Of a DNA stretch of 64,000 bases, positions 20,652 through 30,817 are shown piece after piece (position 1 is the first letter of the stretch; the number at the start of each line of letters is the position of its first letter). The DNA lies in NCBI RefSeq assembly GCF_040183065.1, contig NC_091119.1, positions 100,869,774 through 100,933,773 of the forward strand, given 5' to 3'. A program made the position numbers and the translations under genes. The notes under the pieces are model-generated. The model was not told the origin of the DNA, ran no database searches, and saw only the letters and a program-made list of their open reading frames with translations. This stretch comes from Periplaneta americana. Its lineage: Eukaryota > Arthropoda > Insecta > Blattodea > Blattidae.

Positions 20652-22850
20652 ATGGCTGAATCAAGTGATACAAGTAGCAGTGAACAGTGTCTAAAACGAC
20701 GAAAACTTCGCCCTGAGACGTGGAAGAGCGTCGTGAACAAGAAAGCACGAGTGGCAGGAAAAGAATATGAAGACTACAAAGGCCGTAAGCATCCGGCCAG
20801 ATCTACAGGACGGGATTGCAGGTGTGTAACATAGCTACTACATTGTGCAGTGTAGGTTATAGGCTATCGGCAATAAAATAGCACGTACATGCCATGGCGA
20901 TCATACAATAATACTTATCTATTCTTGTTGTTTATACTAGATGTAAGAGGTCGTGCACTACAAAATTTTCCAATGGTGTGAAGAAACAGATCCTGAAAGA
21001 GTTTTACAACATAGGAAGTAAAGATGGTCAGGATGCGTTTCTCGCGGCTTTGATATCCCCAAAGAGTGTTCAACGTCGGAGACCACGATCAGACGATCCG
21101 TGATTCATACGCACTCAGAGCTTTACATACAAGGTTAGTCACCACTGCTTATTTTATAATAAGGTTTCCAACTTGAATCTGGAGCCTCAGCCGGACATGA
21201 TGAACGTTCGCAGATTATTTTTTCATGGGAGAGAGTTTATATTACAATGGCGATGGCGCCTATGCCTGTTATTATTGTTATTGTTATTATTGTTATTATT
21301 ATTATTATTATTATCATTATTATTATTGTTGTTACATTTATTATAAACTTACATTCCCCTTGAAATTTCTCCTCTTATGTTTATTACATTTTCTTTGTAG
21401 ATTCAGATTGGAGTCGAATCGCATGTTGTTTGCGCAAAAGCGTTTTGCAGTCTCTTCGGTATTTCAGAGACCAGAGTGCACCGCGTAGCCAACTATGCTG
21501 CTCTTGGAAAATCACCACGAGATCAGCGTGGGAGAAATCCTGCAAGCTCGAGGGCGCTCAAGAACACCCTAGTTGAAACAATAGACGAGCATATTCGCTC
21601 GTTCCCCTATAGAACATCGCATTACGGAGCGTCTGGGAAGAAGAAGCGGTATCTGGAAACAGGTTTGAGTGTAATGAAAATGTATGAACTTTTTCTGGAA
21701 AAATATTATCCTGAATGTTACTTGAAAGTTAAAGCGGGAGCTGACATCGAGAGAGTAAAGTGCCCAATAAAGTATGATTACTACCGAAAGTATTTTAATG
21801 AGAATTTTGGTTACTCTTTTGGATGCCCTAAAGTTGATGCATGTAACACCTGTGAAAAGCTGCAAATGGAAATATCACAAGAAAAAAATAAAATCGTGAA
21901 AGTCAATTTGGAGACTGAGTTAACACTTCATAAAAGGAAGGCCAAAAAGTTTTACACCAATTTACGAGCATGCCAGGAAAGGGCACAGGAAGATGACACT
22001 GTTGAATGTTTAATTTTCTATTTTCAGCAGAACATGCCAGTGCCTCATCTCCCTGTTAATGAGATATTCTATCTCCGACAGATTTGGGTTTATAATTTGT
22101 GCATTTTCAGTGGGAAGAATCAAACAGGGAAAATGTATATGTGGGCCGAATATGACGCTAAACGAGGTGTCAACGAAGTGGTGTCATGCTTGCGGAACTA
22201 CATAGAGAACTATGTACCTGATACAGTCAAAACTTTGTACTTGTTTAGTGACGCCTGTCCAGGACAAAATTTAAACAATACAATGGTGCATTTTTGCTAC
22301 ACTTTAATACAGTCTGACTGGTTCAATGATGTACAACATTATTTACCAATACGAGGCCACAGTTACCTTCCATGTGACCGTTGTTTCTCGGTCATTGAAA
22401 GAATGAAGAAAAAGGCTGAAAGAATAGAGATGCCACAAGGATGGTATGACATGAAAATATGATGTTGTGGTCATGAAGGGAGAAGATTTTAGGGAACATA
22501 AAGAGTTCCTAAAGGGTTATTTCAAAAAAAGTATAACCAAGAGTGGCAGAAAGTTCACGGTATCCAAGTATAAGGTACTGACGTACAGTAGTGCACACGA
22601 GTTTCAGGTCAAAACATCAGAGAACATGAGTGGTGAGCCGTGTGAGTACTTCCGAATTTGTAAACCTAGAACAGGTGTGATCTCGCTACCAAACACTCCA
22701 TTGTACACAAACAGGCAGCGTGTCAAGTCTTGCAAACTGGATGATATAAAGAAGTTGTGTAAATATTTAAGCAAGGATGCACAGAACTTGTATAACTCTT
22801 TACCGTCACAGGAAGATGAGGATGACTACAGCGATGGCAGTAATGCCTGA
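20652..22850 (+). pseudogene. DUF7869-like gene, three exons, one nonsense codon and one frameshift
   Basis: Exon 1 (20652-20821) starts 'MAESSDTSSSEQCLKRRKLR'. Intron 1 is 20822-20940 (GTGTGT...ACTAG). Exon 2 (20941-21133) carries a Cys/Lys-rich 'CRCKRSCTTKFSNG' region and an in-frame TGA at 21101. Intron 2 (GTTAGT...TTGTAG) holds a TTA-rich microsatellite. Exon 3 (21401-22850) has 'KVDACNTCEKLQMEI', then the core 'LIFYFQQNMPVPHLPV', 'YLFSDACPGQNLNNTMVHF' and 'RGHSYLPCDRCFSVI'. Exon phases join exactly. A one-base insertion near 22456 breaks the frame before the C-terminus ('GEDFREHKEFLKGYF'). An AATAAA is at about 22899. I recall this core as DUF7869, common in insects. The spaced acidic residues suggest an RNase H/DDE-like fold, but that is inference. 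A second C-terminus lies at 59680-60196. Confidence 0.75.
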
Positions 22851-23255
22851 TTTACTGATGTAATGACCTAATCTGTATTCAATAATTCATTTTGTAACAA
22901 TAAAATACTTCTTTAGACATCAGGTGTACATATAAACTACCCATGGCATCCACCTTCCTGCTAATCATGTCCAAGAATCGAAAAGATGCAAGTCCAGGTC
23001 ATTTAAACCCGCATAAATACATCCTGATTGCACATATCTGCAATAATGTTTATGATATATGTGTAGGTATGAAAACTCTCTAAAATGAATCCACAGTCAT
23101 CACTTTTTCACAGAAAGTAATGCATTTACAACGTTTTTTGTCTCTCCTGTAAAATTTGCTTCTTTGGACTTAATGCATTTCCATTCCTGGTCATTCAAAT
23201 AGTAAAGAGCTTGTTCACTCGAGTCAATATTTCCATTTTCAGTTAAATTAAAATT
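22851..23255. other. 3' flank of the DUF7869-like gene
   Basis: Contains AATAAA at about 22899-22904, consistent with the 3' end of the upstream gene. No other feature is seen. Confidence 0.45.
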
Positions 23256-23259
23256 TAGC

Positions 23260-23640
23260 CTATATCAATTTCTTTTGCTCACATTCATCTTCACTAGACC
23301 TTTCTGTTTCGGGTTTACTTACATCTGTACCTAGAAACTCAACTAATTGTTCAGAATCGCAAACTGCATAATTTTCATGCTTTTTTTTTTTTTTCTTCAG
23401 AAAAAACTGATGAATCGTAATGCAGTTTATTAATACTATTGCATCCGGGATTGGATTTAAGGATCGGACATTAGAAAATAAATTTTCTAACGCAACCTGA
23501 GTGCATCTATCTAGCATAAGATATTTGAAGTTCCCTTTATTGAGACAATTTCTTGAAAATTCAAGAACTGTTTTTATTACCAGCATTATACCAGTTTGGA
23601 ATAGTTTCCAACGTCCGCTTTTCTCCACCTTGATATTTTA
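23260..23640 (-). pseudogene. P-element/THAP9-like transposase C-terminal fragment
   Basis: The minus frame reads 'KYLMLDRCTQVALENLFSNV' and then 'NPIPDAIVLINCITIHQF'. This resembles the C-terminal block of P-element-type transposases, in which 'RLTQDALENFFG'-like sequence precedes a helix. The upstream 'FQTGIMLVIKTVLEFSRNCL' also fits. A lysine run (A8-10 homopolymer) and an acidic tail follow. The N-terminal THAP and catalytic parts are absent, and a LINE starts directly upstream. Confidence 0.6.
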
Positions 23641-23654
23641 AATTATAAATATTA

Positions 23655-24480
23655 CGTCATTATACTTATGGCTTTTAAGGAAACCGGAGATTCAATGCCG
23701 CCCTCACATAAGCTCGTCATCGGTCCCTATCTTAAACAAGATTAATACAGTCTCTACCATCATATCCCACCTACCTCAAATCCATTTTATTGTTGTCCTC
23801 CCATCTACGTCTCGACCTCCCCAAAGGTCTTTTCCCTCCGGCTTCCCAACAATACGCTATATAGATTTCTGGATTCGCCCATACGTGGTACATGCCCTGG
23901 ATTTAATGTTCCTAATTGTGTCAGGTGAAGAATACAATGCGTGCAGTTCTGGGTTGTGTAACTTTCTCCATTCTCCTGTAACTTCATCCCTCTTAGCCTC
24001 AAATATTTTCCTAAGAACCTTATTCTCTAACACTCATAACTTCTGTTCCTCTCTCGAAGTGAGAGTTCAAGTTTCACAACCATACAGAACAACCGGTAAT
24101 ATAACTGTTTTATAAATTCTAATTTTCAGATTTTTTTATAGCAAACCAGATGACAAAATCTTCTCAGCCGAATAATAACAAGCATTTCCCATATTTATTC
24201 TGCGTTTAATTTCCTCCCGAGTGTCATTTATATTTGTTACTGTTGCTCCAAGATATATTAATTTTTATACCTCTTTGAAGGATAAATTTCTAATTTTTGT
24301 ATTTCCATTCCATATAATATTCTGATCACGAGACATAATCATATACTTTGTCTTTTCGGGATTTAGTTCCAAACATATCACTTTACTTGCTTCAGTAAAG
24401 TTCCCGTGTTTTCCCTAACAGTTTGTGTATTTTCTACTAATATATTCATGTCACCTGCATAGACAATAAGCTGTAATGCT
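23655..24480 (-). mobile_element. LINE family G fragment (RT C-terminal region)
   Basis: Minus-strand pieces include 'GNTGTLLKQVK', 'IRILYGMEIQKLEIYP', 'YYRLFCMVVKLELSLRERNR', 'YLRLRGMKLQENGESYTTQN' and the family G ending over 23660-23850. Frames break many times. It inserted into or beside the P-like fragment inside the 6.1-kb composite. Confidence 0.7.
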
Positions 24481-25081
24481 AATTCAGTACAACAGCAATT
24501 GATTACACATTGATTAACAGCACAACAACACGGCATTCTTCATGATAACGATGGAATATCACACTAGAAACCTGTGTTAATACACAAGTCTTGCGGTGTA
24601 CTGAGTCTCCCCAGGAGTAAATATGGCAGCCGCGTCGACATTTGTCGGATCAAAAGACTGCGGTACTCTCCAATATACACTGCTCTGGCTTGCTGCAAGA
24701 CCAGTTGGTTTCTATTTCCCGCTCATGCGCTGATTCAGAGGAGGATCTCCTCCCTATCCATTCATTTACTTGCTTTAAAACTCTGCTTCTTTCTCTGGCC
24801 GCTACTGCACTGTTGTCTATGTGTGTTAACTGCAGTAAAGGAGGAATGGATTGATTTTCCTCCACATAAACAATCTCGCATCCTTCTCACAGTTTTCTAC
24901 AGCACATGAGCGCGCGTTGTTTAAAACTCGATCAACCGAGGTTTTCTTATAGCTGTGAACTTAAAAATTATCGAATCTTCCTCGAATTTCAAGGCATATA
25001 TTTCATTTGATACTTATTTTCAAAAGAAGAAAAATGTGAGGAGGACGTTCCTCCCTTCCCTCACCCCAGGAACCGCCACTG
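24481..25081. other. Right arm of the 6.1-kb composite
   Basis: Non-coding hAT subterminal sequence with an inverted match to the left arm (around 24595-24700) and the terminal inverted repeat at 25067-25081. The overlapping open frames on both strands are shadows of this repeat. Confidence 0.6.
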
Positions 25082-25191
25082 CTGTTAACGTACCTACAGT
25101 AACGAATATATTATACCTGCTTCATAGGAAGCTTCTACCTGAAAGCCACATTTGCATAATATATTCGTTACTTCAGATTTGTCTTCCTCAG
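25082..25191. other. TSD plus short hairpin upstream of a candidate exon
   Basis: The right TSD CTGTTAAC is at 25082-25089. 'GTAACGAATATATTAT' near 25099-25114 is repeated inverted near 25156-25171, a hairpin with a ~40-base loop. A pyrimidine-rich acceptor ends at 25191. Confidence 0.6.
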
Positions 25192-25359
25192 TCATTTGTT
25201 TAATAATGTTCAAGGTAAAGTTATTCCTCTTTTGACGCCAACTAGTATGCCTCTAGCTCTTTGTCTTGCGTTAGGTTGTAGAAATGTCACTTGCAGAATT
25301 TGTATAACAAATGAGGTCCATCAATTCATACCCTTCCAATTATTATTGCATTTATACCG
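25192..25359 (+). CDS. Candidate host exon 2 (55 codons)
   Basis: The acceptor 'TTTGTCTTCCTCAG' is strong. The frame, read with one leading base, runs 'HLFNNVQGKVIPLLTPTS', then 'MPLALCLALGCRNVTC', 'RICITNEVHQFIPFQLLLHL', to a modest donor CG|GTAACG at 25360. If that donor is not used, the frame ends three bases on at TAA. The composition looks like a structured host protein and no TE family fits. It is not phase-compatible with the 3617-3739 exon without another exon between them. Product unknown. Confidence 0.5.
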
Positions 25360-26395
25360 GTAACGATAGAGTTATAAATTCCTAACAGTGAGTAGTTTCA
25401 ATACTAATGTAGTAAACGTCACAAGAAGTATTTCCTTGATGTGAAATATTTCACGAGAATAAAATAAAATTCTCGTAGTAACAGCTAAAATGCCGTGTCC
25501 ATACTAGTTAAGTATTTAAAATGGAGCACGATTATGTACAGATGAAGCACCGTTTAATAATGTAATTGAGAAAGAAAATTAAAGAAACATTTGATATTAT
25601 CAAAACTTCTTCATTTGTGTCTGACTTTATATTTCCTTATAATATGATTTCATAATTACTCTAGTCCAGTAAATCAGTCAGCTCTGTTACACCATTCTGT
25701 TCCTATGGGTACACAGTTGAAAAAGAAATCTCACAGATGTCAGCACAAGCCAAGATGATGCACAAAAAAACATCTTGATTGTACTGCTATGTTCACCCAT
25801 TTTGATTTGGCGAGTTTGTGTGTCATACTCTTGCTTTGTGTTTTAGTCTAAGCATGCATTTTTACTCTGTCAGATCTGTTAGTGTTGTGTTTTCCACAAA
25901 TAACAAGATATATAGTCAAGATCAAGAGGATATAATAGTACATGTGTGCAGTAGCTAAGTTGCTATTTTGGAGATTTTTAAGCAAAAAAAAAAAAAAAAA
26001 ACTTTAGGTTCGCACATGCTTATGTTTGCTTTGTCATGTCTGTTACCTGTCAGATCTGTTACATCATACAAAACCGAGCCTTAATTTTTTCTAATTACCA
26101 TTAAAGAAACTAAAGCTCAAATATCTTCGCCTTAAGGGCAATCTACTAAGATAATTGTTACTGAACGAATGGTTTCTGTTAGTTACTGAACAAGTTATTA
26201 TTTTATATTAGGTAAAAGATTTGATATTAAGATATTTAAAATACTTGTTCATTTTTGATCTGAAGTTAGTTCTGTTACTATTCTAAGACTTATGTACTGT
26301 TTAAAGAATATCTTATATAATAAAGGCATTCTATTTCTATAAAAGGTCCATTGTCTTGTCCTATAACACACCTGACATTTAGTCGTGCCATCAAA
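25360..26395. other. No gene recognised; A-tract and recurrent short motif
   Basis: AT-rich. An 18-19 A homopolymer lies at about 25984-26002. A GTCAGATCTGTTA-like word appears near 25870 and 26048 with weaker forms near 25676 and 26265, perhaps from an old repeat. Confidence 0.4.
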
Positions 26396-26398
26396 GAT

Positions 26399-26775
26399 TC
26401 ATTGATACTTGTAGAGAATGCTGTAAAGCAAGGTGAGTGGCTGATTACTATGGCAGAGACATTGTACTATATTAATACATGCAGAATATGCACTAAATAA
26501 TACTTTAATTTTGACGTTCTCAATCGTCCATTTGTTATACAAATTTTGCAAATGACCCAGAAATGTATTGTAATTCTTGAAAACAAAGAACTGTAATTGT
26601 TCAGCTTTAACATTGGCTTCCATTATTGCAAACATATCAATGTCTTTATCTATTCGAATTTTATGTATTTCAGTATTCTTGGCTTGATTAGGGCCTCCAG
26701 CATCCCACTGTAAGACTTCAGCTGAGGTAGAATTATATTGTGTTTTGTCTTTTATGTGATGCTAAAATAGTCCTC
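26399..26775 (-). pseudogene. LINE APE endonuclease N-terminal fragment
   Basis: The minus strand reads 'EVLQWDAGGP' and then 'KIRIDKDIDMFAIMEANVKA', the typical start of a LINE endonuclease (Leu-Gln-Trp-Asn-Ala, then a Glu-Ala catalytic block). It continues 'EQLQFFVFKNYNTFL'. The conserved Asn after QW is Asp here. The rest of the LINE is not adjacent. Fragment only. Confidence 0.6.
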
Positions 26776-27140
26776 GTCCGGAGATCCAAATGAGGGGACA
26801 TTTTTACCTCTGGAATATTTTACTTCGGATTGTATTTGTCATTTGAGCATGTTAAATGGTAGTTTTTTTCTATGTTCATTAAACATAGTTCAGGGGGCAC
26901 CATGAGAAGGCGACCATCATCACTCCCAGAACACCAATATAGCGCAACATATTATTCTGGCAGAAGGCTAGCCTTGTTTCATACTTAGATGCCACAAGTC
27001 TCGCACCAAACTCTGCATCCTGGAATGACTGATAACAGTGAAGGATGTGAGTGAAAACCAAGTGCTACGATACATCGTTATTGCAAACTTATAGACCTAT
27101 TGTTACTAGGTATAATAACTCAAATTTTTTGGGTCTGCTA
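26776..27140. other. No clear feature
   Basis: A short minus frame (26879-27061) has no recognisable domain. It may be more degraded LINE sequence upstream of the endonuclease fragment. Confidence 0.3.
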
Positions 27141-27149
27141 AGGCTCAAA

Positions 27150-27400
27150 ATCTATTAATTTGAGAAAAATTCGTTCCGGCACCTGCAATCGAACCCGGAA
27201 CCTCTCAGCTGTGGGCTCTTTCCATCTGACCCACACCGGGACACGATCCATGGTACCGGCCGAACTCCTCCCATTGCATTATCAATAGCCTACTACCTGC
27301 ATTTAAGACATTCAAGCCATGTATGCAGGAGCACATATTTAAATGACTTCATGGTCATTTTCAACAACAGTTCATGAGTTACTGTTAACATTGATATATA
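27150..27400 (-). mobile_element. tRNA-derived SINE (family S3), copy 1
   Basis: On the minus strand the head reads 'CCCGGTGTGGGTCAGATGG', 'AAAGAGC' (A box) and GGTTCGATTGC (B box), followed by 'CCGGAACGAATTTTTCTCAA'. The upstream part 'AATGACTTCATGGTCATT' and 'TACTACCTGCATTTAA' matches the copy at 35640-35990. The B box has a mutation, so this copy is probably silent. Confidence 0.65.
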
Positions 27401-27575
27401 CATATATATTCTTATATGAGGTCTCGCCATCCTCATTGAATAATCAATGACTATAAGCAGCCATACTGTAAATATCTATTAATTTGAGAAAAATTCGTTC
27501 CAGCACCTGGAATCGATTCATTGATAATTCAATGAGGATGGCGAGACCTCATATAAGAATATATATGTATCGGTA
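27400..27575. repeat. Foldback: ~50-bp perfect-looking inverted arms
   Basis: 27400-27450 ('CATATATATTCTTATATGAG', 'GTCTCGCCATCCTCATTGAA') is repeated inverted at 27520-27572. Between the arms lies a second partial copy of the SINE start ('CTATTAATTTGAGAAAAATT') in direct orientation, so the structure is an inverted end plus a duplicated SINE piece. Confidence 0.8.
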
Positions 27576-27579
27576 TATG

Positions 27580-28035
27580 GGCCTCACAAGCCTCTTAAGA
27601 GCTTAGTCACTGACAGATATTCCCCTCAGAATTTGTCATTTGAGCTCAGCATGTGGAACGGTCAGGCGCTACATGTCCAGCAGAGTAGGTGAACTGTCTG
27701 GCCTTACCTAGGCTACCTGCCCTGATCATGGAACCTGTATGTAGTTTCGAAACGTTAGAAATGTTAGCTCCAGGACATAGTGTCATATCCAAATCACATT
27801 CACCGTGAAAACCCAAAAAACACAAATAATTTAGGGTTATATAGAAGGTCTAACTCCAAACTTGTTACCAGAATTTTTGTAATGTGACATTGTTTATGCA
27901 TTGCCAAGAAGAGACAAATGATACTTTGGGGAAATTGCATTAATGCAATCTAAAGCATAAATGAATTGAGAACTGTGTTTTGTATATGTCGAAATGGAAA
28001 TTAAATAAAACTTGATTTAATGTAACATAGTAGCA
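27580..28035. other. Possible degraded Penelope terminal sequence
   Basis: Around 27728-27760, 'CTGATCATGGAACC' is followed by 'TTTCGAAACGTTAG'. The spacing and the GAAACGTTAG end recall the hammerhead-bearing Penelope termini, but the CUGANGA core has a wrong base. No coding remains. Confidence 0.3.
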
Positions 28036-28039
28036 GCAG

Positions 28040-28330
28040 CAGTATCTATTGCCCAGGCACTTGGAAGTTCTCCATTCACCTTCTAGCTTTGCAGTATAAT
28101 TTAGAGTCCGAATCCAAAAAATCTGATGCCAAAGCTGGACATTTTCGTAAATGTTTTTGATTCATCAAAGAGTCTTCTAGGATACACAGGATGCATTTTG
28201 GTGAACAAGAAATTTCAATTTTAAACAGGGTGTTGCTAAACAGTCATGACCAGTTAGCATCTGAAATTTTGCTACTGAATCATGTCGAGAAGAATCAGAT
28301 ACCTTATATATTCTTTTTCAGTAAGTAATA
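28040..28330 (-). mobile_element. LINE 3' tail (RNase H-type LINE C-terminus)
   Basis: The minus strand reads 'EISCSPKCILCILEDSLMNQ', 'KHLRKCPALASDFLDSDY' and 'SKCLGNRYCCCYY'. Cys-x2-Cys followed by a His-Leu-x-x-Cys block and a terminal Leu-Gly is the usual ending of the family A type LINEs. Truncated and out of frame upstream. Confidence 0.6.
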
Positions 28331-28955
28331 CTGACCAAGATTTATTATTACTGTTTTCTTAAAATTTCTTCAAAATTTTCATTTGAAATTTAATTTTAAT
28401 GTAACATAACATGACTTAAAATACAGATTAGCCCACTGGACACATTACAGAACTTAGTTCGTGGAGCAGTTCGGCGGCATCAATAGTGTTTGGATGCTGA
28501 TGGTGGCCACTTTGAACAATTTCATAAAAAACGAGAATTTTTTCTCAATTTGTTTCACTGTTTTAGGACCCCATCTTCTTTCATTCAGAGCAGAACTAAG
28601 TACAGATCTAACACTTTTCTTCTTAGGCATATTTAACAACTTATCCAACTAAATATAACGACTATAAATAAACTGAACACTACAACTATACTTATTTCAC
28701 TATTTTTAGGTCTATGTAAATGTTTCTGTGTAAATGAGACACTCAGCAAACGAATATAAACCCACAACACAAAACTAAACACTCAACTAACGATTATAAA
28801 TGCACAAAACAAACCAAACAAGGCTGCAGGCCGAGTTTGATAACCAGTCTAGTATTGTAATATGAAGTTACGACATGTGTATCGTAAGTTTCATCCGCTT
28901 TGATAAAAAAATAATGTAAAATTGAATATTGTCTAAATGTAACATTTTTATTGCC
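28331..28955. other. No gene recognised
   Basis: Overlapping open frames on both strands at 28454-28652 carry no motif I know. Two diverged 'ACTCAGCAAACGAATATAAA' / 'ACTCAACTAACGATTATAAA' strings near 28740-28800 form a short direct repeat. Confidence 0.35.
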
Positions 28956-28956
28956 A

Positions 28957-29090
28957 GCTATATACATTTGCTTTGTACGTAATCGATTCATATGGAGGGC
29001 CTTGTACGAGAAATATTTGAAGCTATATACATTAGCTTTGTAGGTGATCGATTCATATAGAGGGCCATGTACAAGAAACATTTGAAGAAT
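28957..29090 (+). repeat. Two tandem ~65-bp copies
   Basis: 'TATATACATTTGCTTTGTA' and 'CGATTCATATGGAGGGCC' recur about 65 bp later as 'TATATACATTAGCTTTGTA' and 'CGATTCATATAGAGGGCC'. The minus frame over it (28794-29081) is a by-product. Confidence 0.7.
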
Positions 29091-29162
29091 GTTATTATTG
29101 TCGGTATTGTCACCATGACTATTTATTTATAAATATAAGTGTCAATGGTATTGCATTAACAG

Positions 29163-29394
29163 CTGTACTGATTTATTAATTCCAACAAAATCGCGACAGA
29201 GGTATGAAGAGGAATATAAGAAGTTTGAAGAGTGGTGTAAAAAAAAAGTAGAGAATATTTCTGAAAAGTTTATGCTGGAATATTTTTCAATGAAAAGTGA
29301 AAAGAAGAAATCAAGTTCTCTGTGGATTCATTATTCTATGCTGCGGTGTACGGTATCACTGAAGAAAAACGTGGACATCAATCAGTAAGTAGAC
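29163..29394 (+). CDS. Exon of a Crypton-like tyrosine recombinase N-terminal (SAM-like) domain
   Basis: An open frame after AG at 29161-29162 reads 'LLIPTKSRQRYEEEYKKFEE', 'WCKKKVENISEKFMLEYF' and 'SSSLWIHYSMLRCTVSLKKN'. It ends at a consensus donor GTAAGT (29395). This resembles the helical core-binding domain of animal Crypton-type tyrosine recombinases ('RYEEAYKKFEEW...LLAYF...SSLWSYYSMLR'). The catalytic Arg/His/Tyr domain is not in this exon and I did not find it nearby. It could be a TE exon or a domesticated gene. Confidence 0.55.
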
Positions 29395-29479
29395 ACAATA
29401 ATTGTTAGCTTTTTAAAGCAAAAAAGTGAATTGTGAAAATGTTACCATTAATGTGTATAACAAATAAAAAGCTTACAAG

Positions 29480-29722
29480 GACAAGGATCCTGCTGATCCA
29501 AAGTTGCACTCGGGCATGGGTTCGATTCCAGCTTGTGCTCATTACTGGTAGTTTTTTCCGAGGTTTTCTCCAACCATAAGACGAATGCGAATGTCAGGTA
29601 ATCTATGGTGAACCCTCGGCCTCATCTTGCCAAATAATTACCATCACGCTATTACCAATACAATCAATGCCAAATATCCTAGTAGTTAATACAGGGTCGT
29701 TAAATAACCAACTAAAAAAATT
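29480..29722 (+). mobile_element. tRNA-derived SINE
   Basis: A B box (GGTTCGATTCC at about 29519) is followed by a body with 'GTTTTCTCCAACCATAAGAC', 'CCCTCGGCCTCATCTTGCC' and the shared 3' module 'GGGTCGTTAAATAACC' and an A run near 29712. The A-box half is poorly preserved. Confidence 0.7.
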
Positions 29723-30817
29723 GCAGAGAGCAATCAGAGTAGTATAATGAAGCATTAATGGTTGAAGTGTTGATCAAAACTTTTTAGTGGTGGTGGTGGT
29801 AGCAGTATGTGTAAGAAAAGTAAATAGTTGGTGTACTATGGTTGATGTTTAAGAAAGTGCGAAGTTAATACAGTGCTAATAGCACCTTCCTCATGCCAAC
29901 AACTGCTACAGAAAAGAATAATAAAATTATGCCTTAATAAATTCTTGATTACCCTTCAGAACTGTTGTATTCAGGATTTAAAGTATTTGACTTCCATCAA
30001 ATTCATAACAATGTATTATTGAATTTCGTACATAAAAACCGAAATATATTTAATTTATATTCACATATATCAGTGATGTCAATTGATGCCCACAGGAGCA
30101 AGTGCGCGCTTTAGAGCTGAGGAGAGCCTGAGCCCTTTACAGCGGAAAGGAAAGAGACAGACGAAAGAAGTAGTATATGCTGCTTGGTCGAGCTATGTTC
30201 AGGTATGGCCAGCACTGATTCAATAGATAAAGGGAAGAGAACTTATTAAAACTGCATCCATGTTAATTTTTAGATTTGTCTGGAAGTATAAGTGCATTAT
30301 AAGAGTGTAAGTTTTAATTTTAATGTTCATTTTTCACAAGTTTGATTTTTTTGTTCAAAAGAAATACTGTATTTTCTCAACTTTCTTTATAGAAAAGTCA
30401 AATTTTCAGATATAAACCTATTTACTTAGTAGCCTTACAGAATGTATTCGTTAATTTAATATACCGTAAATGCGTATTACTGAAGATAGTGTATTGAAAC
30501 TTTTGAAAATATTCGCATGGAAACAAATTAACAAAGCAACTACTGTTACATCATAAGCAAAAGATACGTCCCCATGTGTTGTAAAAATGTCAGCTCTGTA
30601 GCTTCAGCACATTTCGAGAAAATAATTTAATATTCTGATGATAAGAAGTTGCTCACCAATATCACCTTAAAAGCATAATGCGATAAGAGTTTTGTTATGG
30701 AATATTAGTTACACACTTAAAACATATACAGCACCTAGGTAACTTTGCTTAGTACTGTAATATTTTTTTGATTATTTGATTGATTATTTTTATAGGGCTA
30801 AAGGTATCATCAATATC

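Larger units (their letters stand above)
18978..25081. mobile_element. 6.1-kb hAT-ended composite carrying a DUF7869-like gene
   Basis: The termini are CAGTGGCGGCTCCTG on the left and, inverted, CAGTGGCGGTTCCTG on the right, with a perfect 8-bp duplication CTGTTAAC outside. Internal inverted similarity continues: the left has 'AGAGCAGTGTATATTAGAGA' at about 19565-19590 and the right has its inverted counterpart at about 24660-24690, each next to a 'GCCATATTTACTCCT' block. The cargo is a tandem repeat, a three-exon DUF7869-like gene (20652-22850), a P-like transposase fragment (23260-23640) and a LINE (23655-24480). No hAT transposase is visible inside, so the unit is non-autonomous. Confidence 0.85.

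Noticed and set aside
21225-21488. 87-codon Tyr-rich frame
   Set aside because: It reads through the TTA-rich microsatellite in intron 2 of the DUF7869-like gene.
25670-26290. Recurrent GTCAGATCTGTTAC-like words as a binding-site cluster
   Set aside because: Only two good copies and two weak ones; more likely remnants of an old repeat.
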